Positions 35,252 to 48,088 of a DNA stretch of 64,000 nucleotides are shown one piece after another. The notes beneath the pieces were generated by a model. The model ran no database searches. It was not told the DNA's origin and saw nothing but the letters and a program-made list of their open reading frames with translations. Numbering within the stretch: the stretch's first letter is position 1; every line of letters begins with the position of its first letter. A program made the position numbers and the translations under genes. Source of the stretch: Cyprinodon diabolis (lineage: Eukaryota > Chordata > Actinopteri > Cyprinodontiformes > Cyprinodontidae). The stretch covers positions 58,854-122,853 of the forward strand of contig JARPUW010000305.1 of NCBI GenBank assembly GCA_030533445.1, read 5' to 3'.

Positions 35252-38200
35252 TCTTAGTGTGAGGCGGCCATTTTTTAAGATCAAACATCTTATTCTCGCC
35301 CTCACGGCCACATATTTGGAGCTACAGTCACCATTTTTGGTCAGTTTGTAGACTGAAACCTCTGGACTCACACAATGTCTTCGGAATTACGGTAGGATTA
35401 ATACTTTGCCTTAAAAACCCTCCAGACCAACCTAAAGTGGATGAGAGTTTCAGCCTTTCTCCATTCTTTTTGAGCTGAAGATGGGAGAAAAACGAATCAG
35501 ACTATGTGTTTTCAACTCGTCATAAATATTTTTCTGAATGACACACATACACCAAAGTTGGTATAGTTGGAGTCGAAGGATTGCTGATGCTCATGGTGAA
35601 AATGTTTTTTGAATAACTCATACGGTTTTTGATCAGTAGTCGTTTGTTCGGTGCCGTTCTTCCCATACAAAAAAGCCTGGGAAGAAGAAACCAATAGTGA
35701 GTGCAGCTGTTGTCTGTGTCAGTGAGAGGCTCGTTAAGCGTTGTCAAGGTTACCAAGCTTCAAACAGATTTTACCTCTGCTGTTTTAAACAGCACATATT
35801 AATCTAATGGAGGGTGAAAGGACTGATTTAACATTGGGAAATGGATACTATATGACTGCTGTACATGACACTTCCCTTGCCACTCAGCACTGATAGACTT
35901 TCAAAATAAGACTCCAGGGACCCTACAAAATAAAAGCCTCTATATTTTTTACATATATTTATTGCTCTATATGGCTCAACATTATGACCCAAACTCAACC
36001 CCGTTTTAGAGAATAGACTCTAGGAGACTGTTTAAAACACACCCTATAGCAAATTTCAAAATAAAAGCCTCCCATTTCCGCTTCATCTACTGCCCTAATA
36101 ACATGGAAAAAGAGTGATTTAACGATTGGAAAGTAATCAACTATCATTGACGGGTCTGAACATTTTCTATAAACACAACTCTGTTGGACTTTCAAAATAA
36201 GACTCCAGGGACCCTACAAAATAAAAGCCTCTAGATTATAGTAATGCATTAATTGATGCAAATGGCTCAACATTATGACCCAAACTCTTCCAGGTTGTTT
36301 TTATTAGACTCTAGTGACCTTTTCAAAACACACCCCAGAGCAAATTTCACAATAAAAGTCTCCCATTTACTCTGTAATACAGCAACTATTCACCTAATAA
36401 CATGGAAAACCAGTGATTTAACATTTGGAAATGGATTCTATATCACTGCTGGGCGTGACCCATCTTTTGATGCACATTCATGATAGACTTTCAAAATAAG
36501 ACTACAAGGACTCTACAGAATAAAAGCCTCTTCCTTATACACACTCATACATTCTGGCATATTGCTCATTGCCATTGGTGATTTCATCACTGCAATGGCT
36601 CTTAGAAGGCGGGCGGAGCCCGCCAATGGTAACAGGCGGGCGGAGCCCGCCAAAGGTGATTACATCACTGCAATGGCTCTTAGCAGGTGATTTCATCACT
36701 GCAATGGCTCTTAGAAGGCGGGCAGAGCCCGCCATTGGTGATTTTTTTCTTCACTGAGATGGCTCCTAGCAGGCGGGCGAAGCCCGCCAACTGGGCTTTA
36801 CCCACTGTGTTTCAATATGGACAACCCATATTACCCTTGTGCATCATACTCTGTGCACGTCTATTTCCCAGATTTCAGCACAAGTGGCACACAGCTCTCT
36901 TTGCCCATGAACTTGCCCTCTTTCCTTCCCTCAGCAGCCCTCAAAGGCGTAAGCAGTTGGTCTGGGGAGCCCCGACGTCACTTGCCAGGGCCGTATTGGC
37001 CCGGTTCCCCAGACGGGCAGTAGGTGGCCCCCCTCAAAATTTCTTTAGAAATTTTCTAGTTATTATAATTCTCCCGTATACCCAAAACTTCGGCGCGTAA
37101 CTAGTCCCGCACGGTTTGGCGGATCGGGCCCAAAGTTGGCACACGCGTCGGGACCAATGGGGTGATGTGTGCTTGTATAAAACTTTCTCATTAGTCCGAA
37201 GGTTTGCGAATTATTAGCGAAAACGTCGCAAAAAAATCCCATAGGAAATGAATGGGGAGAGGAAAAAAAAAGCATAAAAAACAGCACTTCACTGTGTCGC
37301 CATACATTCACCTAGAAAAACAGTTTGAAGCTCAGTTTGTAGATAAATCCTTCGTCTATTTAAAACTGAAGACGGTATGTTGATAACTGCTACGGTTTTT
37401 GTATAATCAGACCTCAAGCGCCACAAAGTTTTAGCAAAATCCAGCCTGCTAGAGTGGAGCAACTGAAAAGCTAGAGTGTGAGGCAGGCGTTTTTTAAACA
37501 CAAAAAAACATTTTAAACTCGCCCTCACGGCCACATATTTATAGCTAGAGTCACCATTTTTGGTCAGTTTGTAGACTGAAATCTCTGGGCCCACACAATA
37601 TCTTCGGAATTACGGTAGGATTAATACTTTTCCTTAAAAACCCTCCAGACCGACCTAAAGTCGATGAAAATCAGAGCCGTTTTTCATTGGTTTTGGAGCA
37701 GAAGAGGGGAGAAAAACGAATCCGACTATGTGTTTTAAACTCGTCATAAATATTTTTCTGAATGACACACATACACCAAAGTTGGCATAGTTGGAGTCGA
37801 AGGATGACTGACGCTCACGGTGAAAAAATTTTTTGAATAACTCATACGGTTTTTGCTCAGCAGTCGTTTGTTCGGAGGACATTTTAAGCACCTGAAAGCT
37901 GAGTGACAGTGACCTGCTGCAGCTAGCTCAATTAGAAGCTTAGGTGTGATGAAACGTTTTTTTCTTTTTCTTTCTCTTCCCATTCAGTTTGTAGATGACC
38001 TACAGCCATGAAAGTTACTCCAATTGAAGACAAGATATAGCTGTCGCTTAGATAAAAAGAATTTTTCAGATACCTTTTACGGTTTTTACTCAGCAGTCGT
38101 TTGTTCGGAGGGGTGCTTTAGCAGCTAAAAGGTGAGTGAGAGTGAGGTCCTGCAGTTCAAACAAAGGGAGGAGCAGGTGGGCCAACCATTTTGTTTGTGC

Positions 38201-38400
38201 TTCGTTTTGGGTTGTGAAAGACCTACAGACATGAAGGTTACCCCAGTCTGAGACAAAGGATAGATGTTGCTTTCACTGAAAGAATTTTTCAGATATCTTT
38301 TACGGTTTTTGCTCAGCAGTCGTTTGTTCGGAGGGTAAGCACCTGGAAGCTAGCTGACAGTTAGCTTCTGCAGCAGCCTGCTAGAGTGCAGCTGCTGAAA
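35252..38400. repeat. Unit 12, type II, one hairpin precisely lost
   Basis: Length 3149 bp, about 20 bp shorter than basal type II. First half matches unit 6 (six-T run, CTTTGCC, AAAGTGGATGAG). The hairpin block (36608-36788) has four hairpins because the third is gone. It has one extra T at about 37957. It shares GTGTCGCCATAC at about 37296 with units 1 and 14. Confidence 0.97.
36608..36788. repeat. GC-hairpin block with a 20-bp hairpin deletion
   Basis: Where other type II units read TTAGCAGG, hairpin, then TGATTTC, unit 12 reads TTAGCAGGTGATTTC (about 36681-36695). The lost 20 bp is the hairpin body plus CATTGG, bounded by a GG repeat on each side. This is the footprint expected from replication slippage across a folded hairpin. 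Confidence 0.93.
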
Positions 38401-41400
38401 TCTTAGTGTGAGGCGGCCATTTTTTTAAGATCAAACATCTTATTCTCGCCCTCACGGCCACATATTTGGAGCTACAGTCACCATTTTTGGTCAGTTTGTA
38501 GACTGAAACCTCTGGACTCACACAATGTCTTCGGAATTACGGTAGGATTAATACTTTTCCTTAAAAACCCTCCAGACCAACCTAAAGTCGATGAGAGTTT
38601 CAGCCTTTCTCTATTCTTTTTGAGCTGAAGATGGGAGAGAAACGAATCAGACTATGTGTTTTCAACTCGTCATAAATATTTTTCTGAATGACACACATAC
38701 ACCAAAGTTGGTATAGTTGGAGTCGAAGGATTGCTGATGCTCATGGTGAAAATGTTTTTTGAATAACTCATACGGTTTTTGATCAGTAGTCGTTTGTTCG
38801 GTGCCGTTCTTCCCATACAAAAAAGCCTGGGAAGAAGAAACCAATAGTGAGTGCAGCTGTTGTCTGTGTCAGTGAGAGGCTCGTTAAGCGTTGTCAAGGT
38901 TACCAAGCTTCAAACAGATTTTACCTCTGCTGTTTTAAACAGCACATATTAATCTAATGGAGGGTGAAAGGACTGATTTAACATTGGGAAATGGATACTA
39001 TATGACTGCTGTCCATGACACTTCCCTTGCCACTCAGCACTGATAGACTTTCAAAATAAGACTCCAGGGACCCTACAAAATAAAAGCCTCTATATTTTTT
39101 ACATATATTTATTGCCCTATATGGCTCAACATTATGACCCAAACTCAACCCCGTTTTAGAGAATAGACTCTAGGAGACTGTTTAAAACACACCCTATAGC
39201 AAATTTCAAAATAAAAGCCTCCCATTTCCGCTTCATCTACTGCCCTAATAACATGGAAAAAGAGTGTTTTAACGATTGGAAAGTAATCAACTATCATTGA
39301 CGGGTCTGAACATTTTCTATAAACACAACTCTGTTGGACTTTCAAAATAAGACTCCAGGGACCCTACAAAATAAAAGCCTCTAGATTATACTAATGCATT
39401 AATTGATGCAAATGGCTCAACATTATGACCCAAACTCTTCCAGGTTGTTTTTATTAGACTCTAGTGACCTTTTCAAAACACACCCAGAGCAAATTTCACA
39501 ATAAAAGTCTCCCATTTACTCTGTAATACAGCAACTATTCACCTAATAACATGGAAAACCAGTGATTTAACATTTGGAAATGGATTCTATATCACTGCTG
39601 GGCGTGACCCATCTTTTGATGCACATTCATGATAGACTTTCAAAATAAGACTACAAGGACTCTACAGAATAAAAGCCTCTTCCTTATACACACTCATACA
39701 TTCTGGCATATTGCTCATTGCCATTGGTGATTTCATCACTGCAATGGCTCTTAGAAGGCGGGCGGAGCCCGCCAATGGTAACAGGCGGGCGGAGCCCGCC
39801 AAAGGTGATTACATCACTGCAATGGCTCTTAGCAGGCGGGCGGAGCCCGCCATTGGTGATTTCATCACTGCAATGGCTCTTAGAAGGCGGGCAGAGCCCG
39901 CCATTGGTGATTTTTTTCTTCACTGAGATGGATCCCAGAAGGCGGGCGAAGCCCGCAAACTTGGCTTTACCCACTGTGTTTCAATATTGACAACCCATAT
40001 TACCCTTGTGCATCATACGCTGTGCACGTCTATTTCCCAGATTTCAGCACAAGTGGCACACAGCTCTCTTTGCCCATGAACTTGCCCTCTTTCCTTCCCT
40101 CAGCAGCCCTCAAAGGCGTAAGCAGTTGGTCTGGGGAGCCCCGACGTCACTTGCCAGGGCCGTATTGGCCCGGTTCCCCAGACGGGCAGTAGGTGGCCCC
40201 CCTCAAAATTTCTTTAGAAATTTTCTAGTTATTGGGGGGCCACATGCCGAAGGCATGGCCCACCTACTACTATTGCACATATTTATTCCGCGTATTATTG
40301 GGGGGCCACATGCCGAAGGCATGGCCCACCTACTACTATTGCACATATTTATTCCGCGTATTATTATTATTGGGGGGCCACATGCCGAAGGCATGGCCCA
40401 CCTACTACTATTGCACATATTTATTCCGCGTATTATTATTATTATAATTCTCCCGTATACCCAAAACTTCGGCGCGTAACTAGTCCCGCACGGTTTGGCG
40501 GATCGGGCCCAAAGTTGGCACACGCGTCGGGACCAATGGGGTGATGTGTGCTTGTATAAAACTTTCTCATTAGTCCGAAGGTTTGCGAATTATTAGCGAA
40601 AACGTCGCAAAAAAATCCCATAGGAAATGAATGGGGAGAGGAAAAAAAAAGCATAAAAAACAGCACTTCACTGTGTCGGCATACATTCACCTAGAAAAAC
40701 AGTTTGAAGCTCAGTTTGTAGATAAATCCTTCGTCTATTTAAAACTGAAGACGGTATGTTGATAACTGCTACGGTTTTTGTATAATCAGACCTCAAGCGC
40801 CACAAAGTTTTAGCAAAATCCAGCCTGCTAGAGTGGAGCAACTGAAAAGCTAGAGTGTGAGGCAGGCGTTTTTTAAACACAAAAAAACATTTTAAACTCG
40901 CCCTCACGGCCACATATTTATAGCTAGAGTCACCATTTTTGGTCAGTTTGTAGACTGAAATCTCTGGACCCACACAATATCTTCGGAATTACGGTAGGAT
41001 TAATACTTTTCCTTAAAAACCCTCCAGACCGACCTAAAGTCGATGAAAATCAGAGCCGTTTTTCATTGGTTTTGGAGCAGAAGAGGGGAGAAAAACGAAT
41101 CCGACTATGTGTTTTAAACTCGTCATAAATATTTTTCTGAATGACACACATACACCAAAGTTGGCATAGTTGGAGTCGAAGGATGTCTGACGCTCACGCT
41201 GAAAAAATTTTTTGAATAACTCATACGGTTTTTGCTCAGCAGTCGTTTGTTCGGAGGACATTTTAAGCACCTGAAAGCTGAGTGACAGTGACCTGCTGCA
41301 GCTAGCTCAATTAGAAGCTTAGGTGTGATGAAACGTTTTTTCTTTTTCTTTCTCTTCCCATTCAGTTTGTAGATGACCTACAGCCATGAAAGTTACTCCA

Positions 41401-41778
41401 ATTGAAGACAAGATATAGCTGTCGCTTAGATAAAAAGAATTTTTCAGACACCTTTTACGGTTTTTACTCAGCAGTCGTTTGTTCGGAGGGGTGCTTTAGC
41501 AGCTAAAAGGTGAGTGAGAGTGAGGTCCTGCAGTTCAAACAAAGGGAGGAGCAGGTGGGCCAACCATTTTGTTTGTGCTTCGTTTTGGGTTGTGAAAGAC
41601 CTACAGACATGAAGGTTACCCCAGTCTGAGACAAAGGATAGATGTTGCTTTCACTGAAAGAATTTTTCAGATATCTTTTACGGTTTTTGCTCAGCAGTCG
41701 TTTGTTCGGAGGGTAAGCACCTGGAAGCTAGCTGACAGTTAGCTTCTGCAGCAGCCTGCTAGAGTGCAGCTGCTGAAA
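38401..41778. repeat. Unit 13, type II, three 66-bp modules
   Basis: Length 3378 bp. Hairpins at 39757-39957, the last preceded by GATGGATCCCAGAAGG and ending GCCCGCAAAC; the same GGATCCCAGAA change is in unit 20. A' carries GTCTGACGCTCACGCTG as in unit 6. From about 40442 onward it runs colinear with the end of unit 6 at an offset of 22,515 bp. Confidence 0.97.
40234..40437. repeat. 66-bp hairpin module, 3 copies (unit 13)
   Basis: Copies start at 40234, 40300 and 40372, spacings of 66 and 72 bp. The 6-bp excess is two extra ATT triplets between copies 2 and 3. The first copy is preceded by CTAGTTATT as in unit 2. Confidence 0.97.
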
Positions 41779-44700
41779 TCTTAGTGTGAGGCGGCCATTT
41801 TTTTAAGATCAAACATCTTATTCTCGCCCTCACGGCCACATATTTGGAGCTACAGTCACCATTTTTGGTCAGTTTGTAGACTGAAACCTCTGGACTCACA
41901 CAATGTCTTCGGAATTACGGTAGGATTAATACTTTTCCTTAAAAACCCTCCAGACCAACCTAAAGTCGATGAGTTTCAGCCTTTCTCCATTCTTTTTGAG
42001 CTGAAGATGGGAGAGAAACGAATCAGACTATGTGTTTTCAAGTCGTCATAAATATTGTTCTGAATGACACACATACACCAAAGTTGGTATACTTGGAGTC
42101 GAAGGATTGCTGATGCTCATGGTGAAAATGTTTTTTGAATAACTCATACGGTTTTTGATCAGTAGTCGTTTGTTTTCGTTGCCGTTCTTCCCATACAAAA
42201 AAGCCTGGGAAGAAGAAACCAATAGTGAGTGCAGCTGTTGTCTGTGTCAGTGAGAGGCTCGTTAAGCGTTGTCAAGGTTACCAAGCTTCAAACAGATTTT
42301 ACCTCTGCTGTTTTAAACAGCACATATTAATCTAATGGAGGGTGAAAGGACTGATTTAACATTGGGAAATGGATACTATATGACTGCTGTCCATGACACT
42401 TCCCTTGCCACTCAGCACTGATAGACTTTCAAAATAAGACTCCAGGGACCCTACAAAATAAAAGCCTCTATATTTTTTACATATATTTATTGCCCTATAT
42501 GGCTCAATATTATGACCCAAACTCAACCCCGTTTTAGAGAATAGACTCTAGGAGACTGTTTAAAACACACCCTATAGCAAATTTCAAAATAAAAGCCTCC
42601 CATTTCCGCTTCATCTACTGCCCTAATAACATGGAAAAAGAGTGATTTAACGATTGGAAAGTAATCAACTATCATTGACGGGTCTGAACATTTTCTATAA
42701 ACACAACTCTGTTGGACTTTCAAAATAAGACTCCAGCGACCCTACAAAATAAAAGCCTCTAGATTATACTAATGCATTAATTGATGCAAATGGCTCAACA
42801 TTATGACCCAAACTCTTCCAGGTTGTTTTTATTAGACTCTAGTGACCTTTTCAAAACACACCCAGAGCAAATTTCACAATAAAAGTCTCCCATTTACTCT
42901 GTAATACAGCAACTATTCACCTAATAACATGGAAAACCAGTGATTTAACATTTGGAAATTGATTCTATATAACTGCTGGGCATGACCCATCTTTAGATGC
43001 ACTTCCATGATAGACTTTCAAAATAAGACTCCAGGGACTCTACAGAATAAAAGCCTCTTCCTTATACACACTCATACATTCTGGCATATTGCTCATTGCC
43101 ATTTGTAATTTCATCACTGCAATGGCTCTTAGAAGGCGGGCGGAGCCCGCCATTGGTGATTTCATCACTGCAATGGCTCTTAGAAGGCGGGCGGAGCCCG
43201 CCATTGGTGATTTCATCACTGCAATGGCTCTTAGCAGGCGGGCAGAGCCCGCCATTGGTGATTTTTTTCATCGCTGCAAGGGCTCCTAGCAGGCGGGCGG
43301 AGCCCACCAACTGAGCTTTACCCACTGCGGTTCAATATGGACAACCCATATTACCCTTTTGCATCATACGCTGTGCACGTCTATTTCCCAGATTTCAGCA
43401 CAAGTGGCACACAGCTCTCTTTGCCCATGACCTAGCCCTCTTTCCTTCCCTCAGCAGCCCTCAAAGGCGTAAGCAGTTGGTCTGGGGAGCCCCGACATCA
43501 CTTGCCAGGGCCGTATTGGCCCTGTTCCCCAGACGGGCAGTAGGTGGCCCCCCTCAAAATTTCTTTAGAAATTTTCTAGTTATTATAATTCTCCCGTATA
43601 CCCAAAACTTCGGCGCGTAACTAGTCCCGCATGGTTTGGCGGATCGGGCCCAAAGTTGGCACACGCGTCGGGACCAATGGGGTGATGTGTGCTTGTATAA
43701 AACTTTCTCATTAGTCCGAAGGTTTGCGAATTATTAGCGAAAACGTCGCAAAAAAATCCCATAGGAAATGAATGGGGAGAGGAAAAAAAAAGCATAAAAA
43801 ACAGCACTTCACTGTGTCGCCATACATTCACCTAGAAAAACAGTTTGAAGCTCAGTTTGTAGATAAATCCTTCGTCTATTTAAAACTGAAGACGGTATGT
43901 TGATAACTGCTACGGTTTTTGTATAATCAGACCTCAAGCGCCACAAAGTTTTAGCAAAATCCAGCCTGCTAGAGTGGAGCAACTGAAAAGCTAGAGTGTG
44001 AGGCAGGCGTTTTTTAAACACAAAAAAACATTTTAAACTCGCCCTCACGGCCACATATTTATAGCTAGAGTCACCATTTTTGGTCAGTTTGTAGACTGAA
44101 ATCTCTGGACCCACACAATATCTTCGGAATTACGGTAGGATTAATACTTTTCCTTAAAAACCCTCCAGACCGACCTAAAGTCGATGAAAATCAGAGCCGT
44201 TTTTCATTGGTTTTGGAGCAGAAGAGGGGAGAAAAACGAATCAGACTATGTGTGTTAAACTCGTCATAAATATTTTTCTGAATGACACACATACACCAAA
44301 GTTGGCATAGTTGGAGTCGAAGGATGACTGACGCTCACGGTGAAAAATTTTTTTGAATAACTCATACGGTTTTTGCTCAGCAGTCGTTTGTTCGGAGGAC
44401 ATTTTAAGCACCTGAAAGCTGAGTGACAGTGACCTGCTGCAGCTAGCTCAATTAGAAGCTTAGGTGTGATGAAACGTTTTTTCTTTTTCTTTCTCTTCCC
44501 ATTCAGGTTGTAGATGACCTACAGCCATGAAAGTTACTCCAATCGAAGACAAGATATAGCTGTCGCTTAGATAAAAAGAATTTTTCAGATACCTTTTACG
44601 GTTTTTACTCAGCAGTCGTTTGTTCGGAGGGGTGCTTTAGCAGCTAAAAGGTGAGTGAGAGTGAGGTCCTGCAGTTAAAAGAAAGGGAGGAGCAGGTGGG

Positions 44701-44919
44701 CCAACCATTTTGTTTGTGCTTCGTTTTGGGTTGTGAAAGACCTACAGACATGAAGGTTACCCCAGTCTGAGACAAAGGATAGATGTTGCTTTCACTGAAA
44801 GAATTTTTCAGATATCTTTTACGGTTTTTGCTCAGCAGTCGTTTGTTCGGAGGGTAAGCACCTGGAAGCTAGCTGACAGTTAGCTTCTGCAGCAGCCTGC
44901 TAGAGTGCAACTGCTGAAA
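41779..44919. repeat. Unit 14, type I, no 66-bp module
   Basis: Length 3141 bp, the same as unit 1. Shares with unit 1 the CpG transition CCCGCATGG (43632) and GTCGCCATAC. Hairpins at 43135-43308. Later it turns to other haplotypes: AATCAGAC with private TGTGTTAAAC at about 44251, TTCAGGTTG at about 44503, and the GTTAAAAGAAAGG and AATCGAAG variants at the end. Confidence 0.97.
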
Positions 44920-47900
44920 TCTTAGTGTGAGGCGGCCATTTTTTTCAGATCAAACATCTTATTCTCGCCCTCACGGCCACATATTTGGAGCTACAGTCAC
45001 CATTTTTGGTCAGTTTGTAGACTGAAACCTCTGGACTCACACAATGTCTTCGGAATTACGGTAGGATTAATACTTTTCCTTAAAAACCCTCCAGACCAAC
45101 CTAAAGTCGATGAGAGTTTCAGCCTTTCTCTATTCTTTTTGAGCTGAAGATGGGAGAGAAACGAATCAGACTATGTGTTTTCAACTCGTCATAAATATTT
45201 TTCTGAATGACACACATACACCAAAGTTGGTATAGTTGGAGTCGAAGGATTGCTGATGCTCATGGTGAAAATGTTTTTTGAATAACTCATACGGTTTTTG
45301 ATCAGTAGTCGTTTGTTCGGTGCCGTTCTTCCCATACAAAAAAGCCTGGGAAGAAGAAACCAATAGTGAGTGCAGCTGTTGTCTGTGTCAGTGAGAGGCT
45401 CGTTAAGCGTTGTCAAGGTTACCAAGCTTCAAACAGATTTTACCTCTGCTGTTTTAAACAGCACATATTAATCTAATGGAGGGTGAAAGGACTGATTTAA
45501 CATTGGGAAATGGATACTATATGACTGCTGTCCATGACACTTCCCTTGCCACTCAGCACTGATAGACTTTCAAAATAAGACTCCAGGGACCCTACAAAAT
45601 AAAAGCCTCTATATTTTTTACATATATTTATTGCCCTATATGGCTCAACATTATGACCCAAACTCAACCCCGTTTTAGAGAATAGACTCTAGGAGACTGT
45701 TTAAAACACACCCTATAGCAAATTTCAAAATAAAAGCCTCCCATTTCCGCTTCATCTACTGCCCTAATAACATGGAAAAAGAGTGATTTAACGATTGGAA
45801 AGTAATCAACTATCATTGACGGGTCTGAACATTTTCTATAAACACAAGTCTGTTGGACTTTCAAAATAAGACTCCAGCGACCCTACAAAATAAAAGCCTC
45901 TAGATTATACTAATGCATTAATTGATGCAAATGGCTCAACATTATCACCCAAACTCTTCCAGGTTGTTTTTATTAGACTCTAGTGACCTTTTCAAAACAC
46001 ACCCCAGAGCAAATTTCACAATAAAAGTCTCCCATTTACTCTGTAATACAGCAACTATTCACCTAATAACATGGAAAACCAGTGATTTAACATTTGGAAA
46101 TGGATTCTATATCACTGCTGGGCGTGACCCATCTTTTGATGCACATTCATGATAGACTTTCAAAATAAGACTACAAGGACTCTACAGAATAAAAGCCTCT
46201 TCCTTATACACACTCATACATTCTGGCATATTGCTCATTGCCATTGGTGATTTCATCACTGCAATGGCTCTTAGAAGGCGGGCGGAGCCCGCCAATGGTA
46301 ACAGGCGGGCGGAGCCCGCCAAAGGTGATTACATCACTGCAATGGCTCTTAGCAGGCGGGCGGAGCCCGCCATTGGTGATTTCATCACTGCAATGGCTCT
46401 TAGAAGGCGGGCAGAGCCCGCCATTGGTGATTTTGTTCTTCACTGAGATGGCTCCTAGCAGGCGGGCGAAGCCCGCCAACTGGGCTTTACCCACTGTGTT
46501 TCAATATGGACAACCCATATTACCCTTGTGCATCATACGCTGTGCACGTCTATTTCCCAGATGTCAGCACAAGTGGCACACAGCTCTCTTTGCCCATGAA
46601 CTTGCCCTCTTTCCTTCCCTCAGCAGCCCTCAAAGGCGTAAGCAGTTGGTCTGGGGAGCCCCGACGTCACTTGCCAGGGCCGTATTGGCCCGGTTCCCAA
46701 GACGGGCAGTAGGTGGCCCCCCTCAAAATTTCTTTAGAAATTTTCTAGTTATTATAATTCTCCCGTATACCCAAAACTTCGGCACGTAACTAGTCCCGCA
46801 CGGTTTGGCGGATCGGGCCCAAAGTTGGCACACGCGTCGGGACCAATGGGGTGATGTGTGCTTGTATAAAACTTTCTCATTAGTCCGAAGGTTTGCGAAT
46901 TATTAGCGAAAACGTCGCAAAAAAATCCCATAGGAAATGAATGGGAAGAGGTAAAAAAAAGCATAAAAAACAGCACTTCACTGTGTCGGCATACATTCAC
47001 CTAGAAAAACAGTTTGAAGCTCAGTTTGTAGATAAATCCTTCCTCTATTTAAAACTGAAGACGGTATGTTGATAACTGCTACGGTTTTTGTATAATCAGA
47101 CCTCAAGCGCCACAAAGTTTTAGCAAAATCCAGCCTGCTAGAGTGGAGCAACTGAAAAGCTAGAGTGTGAGGCAGGCGTTTTTTAAACACAAAATAACAT
47201 TTTAAACTCGCCCTCACGGCCACATATTTATAGCTAGAGTCACCATTTTTGGTCAGTTTGTAGACTGAAATCTCTGGACCCACACAATATCTTCGGAATT
47301 ACGGTAGGATTAATACTTTTCCTTAAAAACCCTCCAGACCGACCTAAAGTCGATGAAAATCAGAGCCGTTTTTCATTGGTTTTGGAGCAGAAGAGGGGAG
47401 AAAAACGAATCCGACTATGTGTTTTAAACTCGTCATAAATATTTTTCTGAATGACACACATACACCAAAGTTGGCATAGTTGGAGTCGAAGGATGACTGA
47501 CGCTCACGGTGAAAAAATTTTTTGAATAACTCATACGGTTTTTGCTCAGCAGTCGTTTGTTCGGAGGACATTTTAAGCACCTGAAAGCTGAGTGACAGTG
47601 ACCTGCTGCAGCTAGCTCAATTAGAAGCTTAGGTGTGATGAAACGTTTTTTCTTTTTCTTTCTCTTCCCATTCAGTTTGTAGATGACCTACAGCCATGAA
47701 AGTTACTCCAATTGAAGACAAGATATAGCTGTCGCTTAGATAAAAAGAATTTTTCAGACACCTTTTACGGTTTTTACTCAGCAGTCGTTTGTTCGGAGGG
47801 GTGCTTTAGCAGCTAAAAGGTGAGTGAGAGTGAGGTCCTGCAGTTCAAACAAAGGGAGGAGCAGGTGGGCCAACCATTTTGTTTGTGCTTCGTTTTGGGT

Positions 47901-48088
47901 TGTGAAAGACCTACAGACATGAAGGTTACCCCAGTCTGAGACAAAGGATAGATGTTGCTTTCACTGAAAGAATTTTTCAGATATCTTTTACGGTTTTTGC
48001 TCAGCAGTCGTTTGTTCGGAGGGTAAGCACCTGGAAGCTAGCTGACAGTTAGCTTCTGCAGCAGCCTGCTAGAGTGCAGCTGCTGAAA
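44920..48088. repeat. Unit 15, type II, no 66-bp module
   Basis: Length 3169 bp. CAGATC form of A. Hairpins at 46277-46477, followed by GATTTTGTTC instead of GATTTTTTTC. D stem broken at 46699. The CpG transition TTCGGCACG (46784) is shared with unit 19. GGGAAGAGGTAAAA is shared with unit 4. Confidence 0.97.
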
